Positions 1-12,013 of a DNA stretch of 40,710 nucleotides are shown here, piece after piece. Source of the stretch: Hirudo medicinalis (taxonomy: Eukaryota; Annelida; Clitellata; Hirudinida; Hirudinidae); contig MPNW01000126.1 in assembly GCA_011800805.1 (NCBI GenBank), positions 371,940 to 412,649 on the forward strand, read 5' to 3'. Position 1 is the first letter of the stretch; every line of letters begins with the position of its first letter. A program made the translations under genes and the position numbers. The notes under the pieces are model-generated. The model ran no database searches. It was not told the origin of the DNA and saw nothing but the letters and a program-made list of their open reading frames with translations.

Positions 1-69
1 CTCTAATTTTCACGTTTAATTCAATTCGACGTGGCATGATTGCGTGAGAGATGAAATATTTACCATTAC

Positions 70-82
70 ATCGTCGTCGTCG

Positions 83-173
<91 letters not shown>

Positions 174-269
174 AATCATTATCGCAGTCGTCATCGTCAT
201 CATCACCACCACCACCATCATCATCATCATCGTCGTCGTCGTCGTCGTCATCATCATCGTCATCATCAT

Positions 270-300
<31 letters not shown>
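70..300. repeat. CAT/CGT trinucleotide microsatellite
   Basis: Nearly uninterrupted CAT repeat with CGT and CAC interruptions. All three frames of both strands are open, which gives poly-His, poly-Asp and poly-Met ORFs that are repeat artefacts. No splice or start context supports a gene. The flank 301-538 shows nothing recognisable. Confidence 0.95.
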
Positions 301-538
301 AACAACTGCAACAACAATAGCAACGACAAATGCGCCGATAATCCGAGCGCCTCTCGAGTTGTTGTTGAAAACTAATATTTCCTTATTGTTGAGCTCCACG
401 TAAGAAGCCCTGGCGGGAATTCGGCGACGACTAAAAATGGCCACGGGGGATTATTCTGGAAATAATTTTTCATAGTCAAGTCTGGCGGGCGTTTTACGCC
501 GGTGGTCGCCAGCGTATAACATATGTCCGTGGTAGCCG

Positions 539-770
539 CTCGATGGTTGGAAATAATGGGGAGATGCTCGGGTGGGTAGAGAGAGTGGGGAGATGTGTGA
601 GTGGGCAGAGAGAGTGGGGAGATGTGTGAGTGGGTAGAGAGAGTGGGGAGATGTGTGATTGGGTAGAGAGAATTTGGAGATGCTCGGGTGGGTAGAGAGA
701 AAGGGATGATGATTGGATGGCTAGAAATAATGGGGAGACTCTGGAAGGGTAGAGAGAATGGGGGGACTCT
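539..770. repeat. Minisatellite, unit about 30-36 bp
   Basis: Tandem imperfect copies of a unit containing GGTAGAGAGAGTGGGGAGAT followed by GTGTGAGTGG or GCTCGGGTGG. About seven copies, degenerating after 700. The 771-1080 flank is unique sequence with no gene seen. Confidence 0.85.
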
Positions 771-1086
771 GGTTGGGGGAAAATAAAAATTGGGGACCAG
801 GTAGAAGAGAAGTAATGGCAACCTTGATTGATAACTTTATACCTTCTGTAGGATCAAGCCAAGCTTCAATAGAATTACTTATTGGCATAATAATGAACGA
901 ATAATGCGAGGATGGTGTGACAGATGACAGAGTGAGTGACTGGATGAGGCTGATCGGATGGGTGGGCGGTCGTAATGTAAGTTGAACATAATTATTAAGA
1001 ACTCCATCAGAATTCCAAGCTCATAAAAGTGAACAATTCTCTAATTTTTACCTGTTTATTAATTAATTATCCACCAGGTGCTGACA

Positions 1087-1211
1087 ATGATGACGATGAT
1101 GATGACGACGACGACGACGACGACGACATGATGATGATGATGATGATGATGACGATGATGAAGATGGGATGGCGATGGCGATGATGATGATGATGATGTT
1201 GTTGTTGTTGT

Positions 1212-1247
<36 letters not shown>

Positions 1248-1273
1248 CGACGACGACGACGATGATGATGAGT
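1087..1273. repeat. GAT/GAC microsatellite
   Basis: GAT and GAC triplets with a short GTT block near 1198-1214. The poly-Ser, poly-His and poly-Met ORFs here are repeat translations. The 1274-1570 flank is unique and shows no gene. Confidence 0.93.
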
Positions 1274-1574
1274 GTCCACTATCACAGCACCACCTCATCT
1301 ACAGCCCCTTCTAACCCCCTACCATCCCAGCCACCCGGCCTCGCCCTCCCCACTCGAAAGTTCAAAGGTCGGGGCGATAATGGATGGAAATAAGTTAGTC
1401 GGTCGCGTGGTGGTATGACTAACAGCCGACAAGTCCTTCGACCGGTAAAGATTATGGACGGCTGATTCAATTATCGTCCACTAATTGTCCGGAGCACAAA
1501 CACCTACGGACGCAGGGACCAATGATCTCTCTCTCCCTTTGTCCCACCACGGACGGTGAGATGCTGATTAGATG

Positions 1575-1715
1575 CATTGAAAGATGGGTGGGTCAGGGTG
1601 GGCGGATGGGCGGATGAATTTGTGGGTGGATGGATGAACGGGTGGGTGAATGGGCGGATGAATTTGTGGGTGCATGAATTTGTGGGTGGGTGAATGGATG
1701 GATGCATTTGTGAGT
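1575..1715. repeat. GGATGAATTTGTGGGTG-type minisatellite
   Basis: Degenerate tandem copies of a 17-30 bp unit built from GGATGAATTTGTGGGTG and GGGTGGGTGAAT. The encoded THPSIHPP-like peptide is a repeat translation. Confidence 0.75.
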
Positions 1716-1785
1716 AATGGATATGGGAATGCCTTGCAAAAGATGTCTGGGCATACTTATAAGCTTATCAAGCAAGGCCAACCAT

Positions 1786-1860
1786 ACAATACAAAACAGC
1801 CTACAATACAAAGCGGTTCTACAAAACAAAGCAGTTCTGCAATACAAAGCAGTTTTGCTG
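1786..1860. repeat. Short tandem repeat, unit about 17 bp
   Basis: Four to five imperfect copies of a unit like TACAATACAAAGCAGTTC. Between 1861 and 1970 there is unique sequence with no gene evidence. Confidence 0.7.
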
Positions 1861-1976
1861 ATACTAACATAAAAATCCTGTCTGGAGCACATGGTCATGC
1901 AGTTGTCTCCATCCATGCCTCTGAACATGTCCATACCGGCACCTCTGTTCCTCCCCTGTAAAAAGTGGTCAGGATA

Positions 1977-2225
1977 ACGACGATGATGACGACGACGACG
2001 ATGATAAGGACGACGGTGATGATGAGGATGATGATGACGACGACGATGATGGTGATGAAGACAATGACGACGACGACGATGATGATGATGATGATGATGA
2101 CGACGACGATGTTGATGATGATGATGATGCTGCTGCTGATGATGATGATGATGATGATGGTGACGATGTTGATGATGATGATGATGGTGATGATGATGGT
2201 GAGGAAGATGAAGAATACGATGATT
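1977..2225. repeat. GAT/GAC microsatellite with GCT interruption
   Basis: Long GAT/GAC tract with a GATGCTGCTGCTGAT interruption near 2125-2140. Open in several frames, with no coding signature beyond the repeat. 2226-2620 is AT-rich and holds no gene I can support. Confidence 0.93.
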
Positions 2226-2620
2226 GTAAGGCCATGATGACCACGATGGCGACGATGATGGCAACAATTGAAAGATAACGCTCAGCCAAAAAGCTAATAT
2301 TTCCACTTTGACTTTGACTTTGACATTTTAGAAATGTCACACGATAAATTGTCGACATAAATTTTTAGTGGAGCAATTATTTTTATTTTTTATAAATTAT
2401 TATTATTAGATTACTTTGGTTTTTTTTTTTGAAAAATTATGATCTTATTTCAGAAAAAAAATAAAATAAAATAAAAATAAAAATCCAAAATTCAAAAGAA
2501 ATGATGACCCGCTAGAAACATGGCGATGGAGTCAGAAGCTCATGAAAATTTCAACGTGGAAAGGTCACTCACAGGGGTCAAATTATCGCTAATCTCTCGA
2601 TGCTTCCCATCACTACACCC

Positions 2621-2686
2621 TACCCTCTGTCTGTCTGTCTGTCTGTCTGTCTCTTTCTGCCTTTTATATTTTATCTTCAAGATCAA

Positions 2687-2763
<77 letters not shown>
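2621..2763. repeat. GTCT tetranucleotide then CAT trinucleotide microsatellite
   Basis: About seven GTCT units (2625-2652), then about 26 CAT triplets (2685-2763). Confidence 0.95.
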
Positions 2764-2764
<1 letters not shown>

Positions 2765-2883
2765 GCATAACTCTCCATCAAACTACGACTCGATCTGTCC
2801 TTCTCAATTACCCCCCTGGTTCTACTTTCCATCTGAGCAACTGGGGAGGTCTTGGAGAAAAATGAGGGGAGACGGTAATAACG

Positions 2884-3122
2884 TGATGATGTTACTCTGA
2901 TGTTACCCTGGTGTTACCTTGATGTTACCCAGATGTTACCCTGGTGTTACCCAGATGTTACCCTGGTGTTACCCTGGTGTTACCCTGGTCTTACCCTGAT
3001 GTTACCCTGATGTTATCCTGGTGTTACCTTGATGTTACCCAGATGTTACCCTGGTGTTATCCTGGTGTTACCCTGGTGTTACCCTGATGTTACCCAGATG
3101 TTACCCTGGTGTGACCCTGGTC
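2884..3122. repeat. 12-bp minisatellite (GTTACCCTGGT-type)
   Basis: About 20 tandem copies of a 12-bp unit, GTTACCCTGGTG or GTTACCCTGATG, with occasional GTTACCCAGATG. Because the unit is a multiple of three, an ORF survives on each strand. I do not read it as a gene. Confidence 0.9.
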
Positions 3123-3261
3123 CACCCCGTCTTCTCCTTATCTCAATGTTAAGGATGTCAACGTTTGTTGACGAAGTTCGCCATCCGTTCAGTAAGCCCT
3201 TTTTTTTGGACAACCCCCTAGTGTGCGAAAATAACTCCCTGTCACGTGTGATCGATGGGAC

Positions 3262-3308
3262 ATGATGATGATGATGATGATGACGACGACGACGACGACG
3301 ACGACGAC
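3262..3308. repeat. GAT then GAC microsatellite
   Basis: Block of GAT triplets followed by a block of GAC triplets. A further AAT array lies at 3553-3587. No gene between 3123 and 3690. Confidence 0.9.
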
Positions 3309-3552
3309 AATGACCACGCCATAATAAAAGACCCCGGCCATAAAAAAACAATTGGACGATTTTGCAACCGACAAACGTTTTTACAAATACCACTGGAGAT
3401 ATTTTTAGCAAAAAGAAAACAACTATCGTCTCATGCACGTCGTGTGCACGAGTGCATTCCTCATGCATGGAAGTGAATGCGCGATCATGATGGTTTTAGG
3501 ATCAGTATTGCTAATAATAAGTATTTTGTATTATTGCGCTTGTAGTAATTTA

Positions 3553-3586
<34 letters not shown>

Positions 3587-3689
3587 TCGACGGGCATAAT
3601 CATATTATTATTATAAATAAAGGTATTATTGTGATAAGGCAGAAGAGAACACGGATGAATGGAGAATGATTGCAGTGCATGATTGATTG

Positions 3690-4040
3690 AGTGAATACTT
3701 GAATGAATGAATGAGTGGATCAATGAATGAATGAATGAATTAATTAATTAATTAATGGATGAATGAGTGGATCGATGAATGAATGAATGAATTAATTAAT
3801 GGATGAATGAGTGGATCGATGAATGAATGAATGAATTAATTAATGGATGAATGAGTGGATCGATGAATGAATGAATTAATTAATTAATGGATGAATGAGT
3901 GGATCGATGAATGAATTAATGAATTAATTAATTAATTAATGGATGAATGAGTGGACCGATGAATGAATGAATTAGTGGATCGATGAATGAATGAGTGGAT
4001 CAATGAATGAATGAATGAATGAATTAATTAATTAATTACC
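3690..4040. repeat. Composite GAAT/ATTA minisatellite
   Basis: Repeated modules of (GAAT)n, (TAAT)n, then GGATGAATGAGTGGATCGAT. About seven modules of 50-75 bp, so it is a higher-order repeat made of two tetranucleotide cores. Confidence 0.88.
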
Positions 4041-5440
4041 TGATGGGAGTGATGATAAAGTCCATATGCAGACGTATGATGCATGATTTTTTTCCTTGAA
4101 AATTTTATGTCATTACCTAGTTTAGCGTCGACGATTCTAATTGGACGATCGGAGTCTAACTAGCATCAATAGCGACCAATTAGAGCCAAACTAATTGTCA
4201 TTAATTAGCACTAATTAATTGATTGATTGGCCTTTTCCCGTATTCTTGGTGGTCATCCAGCTAATCCAGGTGGCTGAAGGAATCGACAGGTAAAATTGAA
4301 CTTCTTGTTGAGAAAGATTTGGTTCGTAGAAAAGAGAGTTGATGTTTAAAAATAATTAAACATATATATTTTCTTTTCCTCCCAAACGACTTTGATTTGA
4401 GCTTCGTCTCCTTTATTGAAAATCAATTGCAGTGCAAAAATTCACTTAACGCGAGTCGAATTTCGAAATTAATAATTTCGAACGTGTGAATTTAAAACAA
4501 AACACAAAATGCAAACAAATAAACAAACAAACTCGACATTTGCAAACGCAACTCCGCCAAAAGCTCTCTTCGTCTGCTCACACGCGCGGCAATAACAATG
4601 CCTTGCACGGCGATGTCCAGTATAAAGAATGAGTGGGCGTGCCCTCGAGACTTTGATTGACGGCTCTTTTTCCGGTTATTTCCATGCTCTTCCATGACGG
4701 CGACGATGACTACGACGGTGACTATGGAGATAGAACTGCGCCAAATCATCCGAGGTCTTTCCTGTTTGCGAACGCGCGCTTCAGCGACACCGACGACAGT
4801 CGCTTCTGTGGTTCTGTGGTTCGTTGTCGCGGTAAAGCGGTGCTTATCTTTTGTGATTGAATGCAAAAGGAGAGATTTTCAGCACCAAAGTATCAATTAA
4901 CTAATTAATTAACTACGCTGAAATGCTAAATAAACTTTCTTCTGTTCCAAGAACCCCACTTCGACCAAGGTAGGAGTCTATTAAATATTCATGAGATGGG
5001 CGTGGTCGTCGGTCATCAATTATTAGGGAAGGCATGCCGTTGAAAAATACATGCGGCTCAATTGCTTCGAAAACTCCACCCATTGAATTATTAATAGACC
5101 ATTAAGGTGGGCCGGATTATGCATAATTAACAGGAAACTGGGCAGTCTTAAGTCTTAATGCATAATTAAGAGGGGAGGGGGCGTGGATATAGTAAGCGTA
5201 TCGTGTTTAGTCTTCAAAAGCCAGCCCGGAAGATACGCAAGGAGGAATGAAAGAAGACTGAGGTGAAGAGGAAAAAATCGGAAAAAGAAACCGAAAGTAA
5301 ATTCACAGAAAGCTTTAAAATTGCCCAACGCTGACCGAGAAGAAAAGCGAAACTATGACCGCTACGGGAATTCCAGTCGAGAATTCGCTGAAACTTGAAA
5401 GAAGAGATGACTGTTACGTTGAGTTGTTCATTTATCTAGC
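4041..5440. other. Gene-free unique sequence
   Basis: Mixed AT-rich sequence with TTAATTAA-rich patches (4195-4225, 4895-4915). The ORFs at 4492-4900 on both strands overlap each other, and I found no splice-consistent neighbours or recognisable domain. Nothing further is supported. Confidence 0.5.
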
Positions 5441-5905
5441 TCATCATTGATGTCCGTCAGTCGACGGTACCCCAGGCCACGGGTTTGAACCAGGGTCGGG
5501 TCTACAAAATAGGCCAAAATAGACGAGGATTACACACAGGCATACAAAATCAAACAAGATCTGCCGGGGTATAAGGGCCCCTAAGGGTAAGAAAGGGCAC
5601 AGAATCTTGTTTGGACATACAAGACTATTCAAATAGGGGTTTAAAGTAGCAGATACATTTAAGGGCATACAAAGACATACAAGATTTTACAAGGGCGTAC
5701 ATACGTCAAAAGAAATCTAACCAAACCAGCATAGAACTAAATTAGATGATGATGATGATGAGCACAAATATCGTGACACACAAACGTAGAAACATACAAA
5801 GGCATAGAGAGACATACAAAGACCGACAAACTAGTAAATATAAGGGCATGTAGAGGCACAAGGGCGTACAAGGGCTTGCAAGGGCACACAAGGGCACACT
5901 GAGAA
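5440..5905. repeat. Degenerate GGGCATACAA repeat with a B-box-like motif
   Basis: Many scattered copies of AGGGCATACAAGAC-like words (5580-5900), too diverged for a fixed period. At 5478-5500 the reverse strand reads CCTGGTTCAAACCCGTGG, resembling an RNA polymerase III box B, but no partner box A is visible. Possibly an old tRNA-derived element; weak. Confidence 0.35.
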
Positions 5906-6045
5906 ACTTACAGATGGACGGAGAACTCTTGCTTAATTACGTCTCTGAGTCTGAGGACATCGGGAGACTTAGAGAAGCATTCTCTATCTCATGGCATTAC
6001 ATGGAAGCGTCCTATTAAAAATTCAACAGTTGTGCTTTCTCTGTC

Positions 6046-6262
6046 TTGATGTGTGTCTGTGCGTACTGCCGTGTGTCTGTCTTGATGTGTGTCTGTGTGT
6101 ACTGCTATGTGTCTGTCTTGCTGTGTGTCTATGTGTACTGCTATGCGTCTGTCTTGCTGCGTGTCTGTGTGTGCTGCTATGCGTCTGTCTTGCTGTGTGT
6201 CTGTGTGTACTGCTATGTGTCCTTCTTGATGTGTGTCTGTCTTGATGTGTGCCGGTCTCTGT
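6046..6262. repeat. About 36-bp minisatellite (TGTGTCTGTGTGTACTGCTA)
   Basis: Five to six tandem copies of a unit holding TGTGTGTCTGTGTGTACTGC and TATGTGTCTGTCTTGCTG. The unit is a multiple of three, so Cys/Val/Leu-rich or His/Thr/Arg-rich ORFs persist on both strands. No gene evidence. Confidence 0.9.
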
Positions 6263-6443
6263 ACTGTTACAGATCTGTCTACCGAGCTCTGTCACTTTCA
6301 CCTTGGCTATGGACGTTAATATTATCAATAATGATAGCTTTACAACGGAGTCATAATAATGTTGATGATTATGAATAATTTCCAATAAAATAATTAAAAT
6401 CTTCTATATCATTACGACTCTGCTGTTACCTTACATTATCGGA

Positions 6444-6519
6444 ATGACGTCGACGAAGGTCATGGCGATGCTGTTGCTAGTGACGATGACGACGACGATG
6501 GTGACGATGATGACGATGG

Positions 6520-6553
<34 letters not shown>

Positions 6554-6585
6554 AATTATCATTATTATTATTATTATCATTATTA

Positions 6586-6634
<49 letters not shown>
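6444..6634. repeat. GAC/GAT then ATT microsatellite ending at an N
   Basis: GAC/GAT block to about 6520, then ATT/ATC to 6634. A single N at 6635 follows immediately, so the array length is not reliable; this is probably a contig join. Confidence 0.93.
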
Positions 6635-6739
6635 NGATGATTGAACCGCAGGGCAAAGGTTAAAGGTTAAATGAGTCAGGCTTTACAAGGGTTTCCTTAT
6701 TGAGTGATGGTAGAAGAAACGAATAAATAAAGGAAGGAG

Positions 6740-7165
6740 ATGACGACGACGATGATGATTATAAAAGCGATTCCATGATGACGACGACGACGATGATGAT
6801 GATTGGGCTGCGATGATAGGGTCAACGATACACCATTGAGATAGAAATCTCAACCGAACGAGTATAATTGCACGCTTCCAGAGGTGATAGGGATTATCAG
6901 GACGCTTAGCATCGCCATCATCATCGTCGTCGTCATCGTCATCATTATCATCATCATCGTCGTCGTCGTCGTCATCACCATCATCATCATCATCATCATC
7001 ACTACGTAATCAGGTGGCGTCACGCACTGTTGAGAACTGGTTACCGTCGTCACAGCCTGATATTGAAACCGACTCGTCTGACATATGTTCAAGTCAGGCG
7101 ACGATGACGACGACGACGACGATGATGATGATGATGATGTTATTGTTGTTGATGATGACGACGAC

Positions 7166-7196
<31 letters not shown>

Positions 7197-7215
7197 TTGA
7201 TACATGGTACGACTG
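6740..7215. repeat. Cluster of GAT/GAC and CAT/CGT microsatellites
   Basis: Arrays at about 6740-6760, 6778-6802, 6912-7003 (CAT/CGT) and 7098-7200 (GAC/GAT/GTT), separated by short unique stretches. No gene. Confidence 0.9.
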
Positions 7216-7244
7216 ACTGCCAATAAATGTGATGACGGTGAATA

Positions 7245-7662
7245 TTTTTATTCATTCATTCATTCATTCATTCATTCATTCACCAGCCAATCAATTAATC
7301 TGACGAATGATTGAATGTTTCGTCAGTGTTTCGATTCAATGATTCAATGCTTGGCTGTGATCACCTGCTACACCTGGACCTGGTAAATAAGATCACCGTA
7401 ACTTGTGTCACTCTTGGAAGAGACTGGTACCTGTACCTGTTGTCGCCTGTGAAGGGCTGTTCGCTCTTATGCTTTTCACATTTATTCGTTTGTTCGTTCG
7501 TTCTTTCGTTCACTCACACACTCACTTACTCACTCAATCAATCGCTCGCTCGCTCGCTCGCTCACTCACTCACTCACTCACTCACTCACTCACTCATTCA
7601 ATCAATCACTCGCCCACTCACTCACTCACTCACTCACTCACTCACTCACTCACTCACTCAAT
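7245..7662. repeat. ATTC and CTCA tetranucleotide arrays
   Basis: ATTC array at 7247-7281, then TTCG and CTCA arrays at 7485-7660, including a nearly pure CTCA run. The SLTHSLTHS-like ORFs are repeat translations. 7663-8240 is unique and without a recognisable gene. Confidence 0.92.
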
Positions 7663-8254
7663 TTCCTCTCCACCGTTCCAGGCTTCTATGACTGTTATGT
7701 ATTGCCAATTAATAACCGAGAAGCGCACGCGCATCGACACACGAGCACTGTTTATGGTGATTTTTTTTAACCACAATCTGTTGATCTTATGGAGGGCCGC
7801 ACGCGAACTCCTGTCAACCGTATCGCTGTCGTCGGCGACAGTCGCGTCTGTCGCTGGTATGTCGACCGATCAATCAGTTCAGTTGTTAGTGACTAGTCAG
7901 TGATAACGACTGTCCACGTGTCCATAGCGCGAAATACTTGGAACCGCTCGGCGCTAGCCACTCAGTTACGGCTAATTACAGAGGTGAAGTTCAGACGACA
8001 CCGGCGTGCGAGGCTCTGGCAGCCGGGGCGGCAACCTGCAGTCGGTAGATAAAAAAAAATCGTCGAAAGAGATTAACGAATTATTTTCGCTTAAATCAAA
8101 TTACTGGAATGTTAAAATCTAAGATTATTACTGGTTATTCCTTTTTTTTGTGGATTGATTGATTGCGTTCGACGGTCAAATGTTTGATGTTTATGAAGAC
8201 AAAATTTTTAAATTCAAATTTAAAATTTCGGGACCGATTGAAAGTAATAACTGC

Positions 8255-8455
8255 CATCGATTGATTGATTGATTGATTCCTTGATTGATTGGTTGATTGA
8301 TTCATTGATTGATTGACTGACTGACTGATTGATTGATTGATTGGCTGACTGACTGACTGATTGATCGACCGACAGATTGATAGATTGATCGATAGATTGA
8401 TTGCTTGATTGATTGACTGACTGATTGATTGACGGATTGATTGTTTGAATGATTG
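8255..8455. repeat. GATT tetranucleotide array
   Basis: GATT units with GACT and GATC variants for about 200 bp. Confidence 0.9.
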
Positions 8456-8568
8456 AAGGGGCGAACGAAAAAAGAGAGATATTATGGGTAATTAGAAGAG
8501 CGAGTGGCTGGCTGAGCGTGATGTTAATAGCTAGTAATTATTGTTCACCGGTTTTGAGTAAACAGAGA

Positions 8569-8594
8569 CAGGTGTCGGCTTTCGGCGACACCTG
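8569..8594. other. Perfect hairpin, 9-bp arms
   Basis: CAGGTGTCG (8569-8577) is followed by an 8-nt loop and then its exact complement CGACACCTG (8586-8594). No flanking feature explains it. Confidence 0.6.
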
Positions 8595-8699
8595 AAGTTG
8601 TGGTGGATGTGGTAATGGAAGTCGCTGTCGTTATTGCTATCGTCATCGTCGCCAACAATCGCAACATATTTCGTCATTCTTGATCATTCATCACTACTC

Positions 8700-9272
8700 A
8701 TAATCTTATCATCATCGTCATTGTCATCGTCATCATCATCATCATAATCACCATCCACATCACATCGTCGTCGTCCCAGTAGCCAGCGCCACCCGAGAGA
8801 GTGGAAAGAAAAATAACGGAATCATTGGAGTGTGACGGATCACACGTGCACTGACATATATGGCCACGCACGCGACGGTGATACACAGCCGACCAATCCA
8901 GAGAGCGGGAGGCTGGTCTAATTAGGAAATCCTTGCCAAGAATCCAAATATTAATTTTCTAATCAACACCAGTCATGATGATGACGATGACGATGGTGAC
9001 GATAAGATGAAGATGATTATGATGAAGTTGATGATGACGACGACGAAGATCGTGACTATGACGGCTGTCATAATGATAACGATGATATTCACAGCAACAG
9101 CAACAATACAATAACAACAGCAACAACAACAATGTAATAACAACAGCAACAGCAACAATATAATAACAACAGCAACAGCAACAATATAATAACAACAGCA
9201 ACAACACAACAGCAACAGCAACTGCAACAATATAATAACAACAGCAACAACACAACAGCAACAACAACAATG
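8700..9272. repeat. CATCGT arrays and a CAACAGCAACAATATAATAA minisatellite
   Basis: CAT/CGT array at 8707-8750, GATGAC arrays at 8975-9050, then 9090-9272 with repeated CAACAGCAACAATATAATAA-type units (20-36 bp). Leucine/cysteine-rich ORFs are repeat translations. 9273-9720 is low-complexity A/C-rich sequence without a gene. Confidence 0.85.
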
Positions 9273-9739
9273 TCGTCATCGCCAACATTTCGTCACGAGA
9301 AGTCATCCGAACGACCAACAAGCCAACAAAGCAATACGAAACAAACAAATGCACAACGACCACAGGTGCAAACAAACACAAACAAACACATACAAACGCT
9401 AACAGACGCAAGCAGACGCAGACAGACGCAGAGCGAGACATTCCACCGGGGATGGACGGAGCGTGGCAGAGGAGGGAGGCGGATAGGATTGAGTGAGATG
9501 CTGAGAGGAGGCGAGAGGACAAGAGCAAAGGAAGAAAGAAGGAACGGTTGATAAATGACAGCATGAATAATTAAGGAGTCCCCACAAGCTTCGTAAAACA
9601 CGTTAGAGAGCTCCTTTCTTTGCCTGTATCATTGGGTATCGGTGCTCATGTAACCATGTATCCGTGTCTGTCCGCTTGGATGTCAGTCCTCGTATCGTTG
9701 GATGTCTTTAAATAAAAATTCATTGCGCCATTGAGTAAC

Positions 9740-9792
9740 CGTGCTTGTATCATTAGATGATTGTGCTTGTATCATTAGATGATTGTGCTTGG
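9740..9792. repeat. Short tandem repeat, unit 26 bp
   Basis: Two full copies of GTGCTTGTATCATTAGATGA plus TT, followed by a partial third copy. Confidence 0.75.
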
Positions 9793-10077
9793 ATCGACGG
9801 TTGCATCATCATTACCCACCCATAATTCACTCTCTATCCGCGCATCACCCACCCAGAATCCACCCATGGTCTACTCATGATCCCCTCAATAAGCACCCTA
9901 ACACCCACCCACCCCCTCTCAATTCCAAAATTCCAAGCGGAGAGTTAGTCAAAATCTTACTGAAAACTAAACGTTTTACTTTTAATAATGTGTGGTCGTT
10001 GATGCGTAGAGAGGTTCTCAGCCTTAATGACATTAAAAACACGCGGAATGTTAAATTGACTGAAATAAAAACAGACA

Positions 10078-10118
<41 letters not shown>

Positions 10119-10186
10119 GCAGCAGCAGCAGCAACAACAACAACAACAACAACATCGTCATCGTCATCGTCATCATCAACATCATC

Positions 10187-10217
<31 letters not shown>

Positions 10218-10260
10218 GCAGCAGCAGCAGCAGCAGCAACAACAACAACAACAACATCGT

Positions 10261-10291
<31 letters not shown>

Positions 10292-10305
10292 AACAACAAC
10301 AGCGA
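10078..10305. repeat. CAA/CAG/TCA/TCG compound microsatellite
   Basis: Alternating CAA, CAG and TCA/TCG blocks repeated twice, suggesting duplication of a whole compound block. The poly-Thr/Ala/Ser ORF is a repeat translation. Confidence 0.95.
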
Positions 10306-10633
10306 GAAATACAAATTAATTAGGAGTCATTCTAAAATGATAAACACTCCCTCAAATCCATAAACCTCAATGGATTGGCGGAGGTCAAAGGTTAACGATT
10401 TTCAATTTTTGTTGTTGCTCTTTGCTTCCAGAGGATGCCGTCATTGGCGTTAATTTGCATAAATTAATAATTAACGTATTGGGACGACTGCATTATCATG
10501 CTAATCAGCATAAATTATGCAGAAAATTTTACTAATTAAAATTATTCCACACTTAAGATACGATGATGTCATTTCGATGTCAAGTTGACGCACGTCCGTT
10601 TCAAACTGATCAGCACCGAGTGTGGAATTAATT

Positions 10634-10985
10634 AACATAATTAACATTAACATAATTAACATAAACATAATTAACATTAACATAATTAACATTAACATAA
10701 TTAACATTAACATAATTAACATTAACATAATTAACATTAACATAATTAACATTAACATAATTAACATTAACATAATTAACACAAACATAATTAACATTAA
10801 CATAATTAACATTAACATAATTAACACAAACATAATTAACATTAACATAATTAACATTAACATAATTAACACAAACATAATCAACATTAACATAATTAAC
10901 ATTAACATAAATTAACAGTAACATAATTAACATTAACATAATTAATATTAACCTAATTAACATTAGCATAATTAACATAATTAAT
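10634..10985. repeat. 15-bp AT-rich minisatellite (ACATAATTAACATTA)
   Basis: About 23 tandem copies of ACATAATTAACATTA, with an ACACAA variant in place of ACATTA at intervals (near 10780, 10826, 10872). Period divisible by three keeps all frames open. 10986-11170 is unique, no gene. Confidence 0.95.
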
Positions 10986-11175
10986 TATAATTTATAATTT
11001 AAACGCTACGAACAGTTTCGACTTCCAAATAAATAAGTAGATCTAAAAGAATCTCTTAAAAAACAACAGCATCCTCCCTTCCTCTTTCCTCCTTCAGCAT
11101 CTCACTCATTCTTTAAGACTTTTCCACGAAGTATGGCCGTGCTCCCCATTGGGACTGAGAAGAGGATTTACCGGA

Positions 11176-11216
11176 GATGGATGGATGGATGGATGGATGG
11201 GTGGATGGATGGAAGA
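11176..11216. repeat. GGAT tetranucleotide array
   Basis: About ten GGAT units with a GGGT interruption. The downstream stretch to 11580 includes moderately GC-rich unique sequence, but I found no supportable exon. Confidence 0.8.
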
Positions 11217-11634
11217 GATGAAGAAAGGAAAGCAGCTTGCTGATGAAGACTACGACGATGACGGAGAAGAGCGAACGAAAAAAAAACACAGAATCAATTA
11301 TGGAGGAGAAAATACGTTCCATTACAAAAACAACAACTTTTCAACCAACGGTTCAGCCAGCCGGTGAAGAGGCGGCCCTCTGGTTCCCCGCCGGACTTGT
11401 CCACGGTGGAGTGAAGCCATTACCTAGTCCCCCCCGCATCAGTCATGCTTCGCTGGTTTCGGCCGTTCACGGATCAACGAACCCTGTTGACAAGATAGCC
11501 TCGGAGTGGTTAATACCACTTGTTTGTCCGCTACCATCCGAGCGGAGATGGCACCTCTGTCGATGTTGTTTATGGTTGATATTATGAAATAATTAAGTAT
11601 TTAATTATGGTTGATATTATGGAATAATTAAGTA

Positions 11635-12013
11635 CAACAACAACAACAACAGCAGCAGCAACAAGAACAGCAGCAGCAGCAGCAGCAGCAATAACAACAA
11701 CAACAGCAGTAGCAACAACAACAACAGCAACAACAACAACAGCAACAACAGCAACAACAGCAACAACAGCAACAACAGCAGCAACAATAACAACAACAAT
11801 AGCAACAACAATAACAACAAATAACAACAACAATAACAACAACAACAATAACAACNATTTAAAAAAATCCTATAAATTGAATATATGTTGCGCGATACTA
11901 TATAAAATGACACTGTTCTTTTTTGTTAATTGATAGCTTTGCTTAATCTGCTTGTTAAGATTTTTTTTAATTTGTAACAACAACAACAACAACAACAGCA
12001 ACAAAAGCAACAA
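11635..12013. repeat. CAA/CAG arrays around an N
   Basis: CAACAG array from 11635 up to the N at 11856, and a second CAA block at 11978-12013. Long poly-Leu, poly-Val and poly-Ala ORFs on the reverse strand are repeat translations. The N makes the array length unreliable. 12014-12329 shows no gene. Confidence 0.92.

Noticed and set aside
16..444. Poly-Asp/poly-His ORFs on both strands
   Set aside because: They are translations of a CAT/GAT microsatellite; the mirror frames are open as well.
2884..3122. Telomere-like interstitial repeat (GTTACCC)
   Set aside because: The unit is 12 bp GTTACCCTGGTG, not TTAGGG/TTAGG, and the array is internally variable like an ordinary minisatellite.
5478..5500. 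tRNA or SINE with box B on the minus strand
   Set aside because: No box A, acceptor stem or second copy in the window; kept only as a comment in the repeat entry.
8973..9564. Leu/Cys-rich 201-codon reverse ORF resembling a membrane protein
   Set aside because: The hydrophobic runs come from CAACAG repeats read in reverse; no coding support outside the repeat.
9783..10319. 178-codon Thr/Ala/Ser-rich ORF
   Set aside because: More than half is a CAA/CAG/TCA microsatellite, and no exon signals or domain are present.
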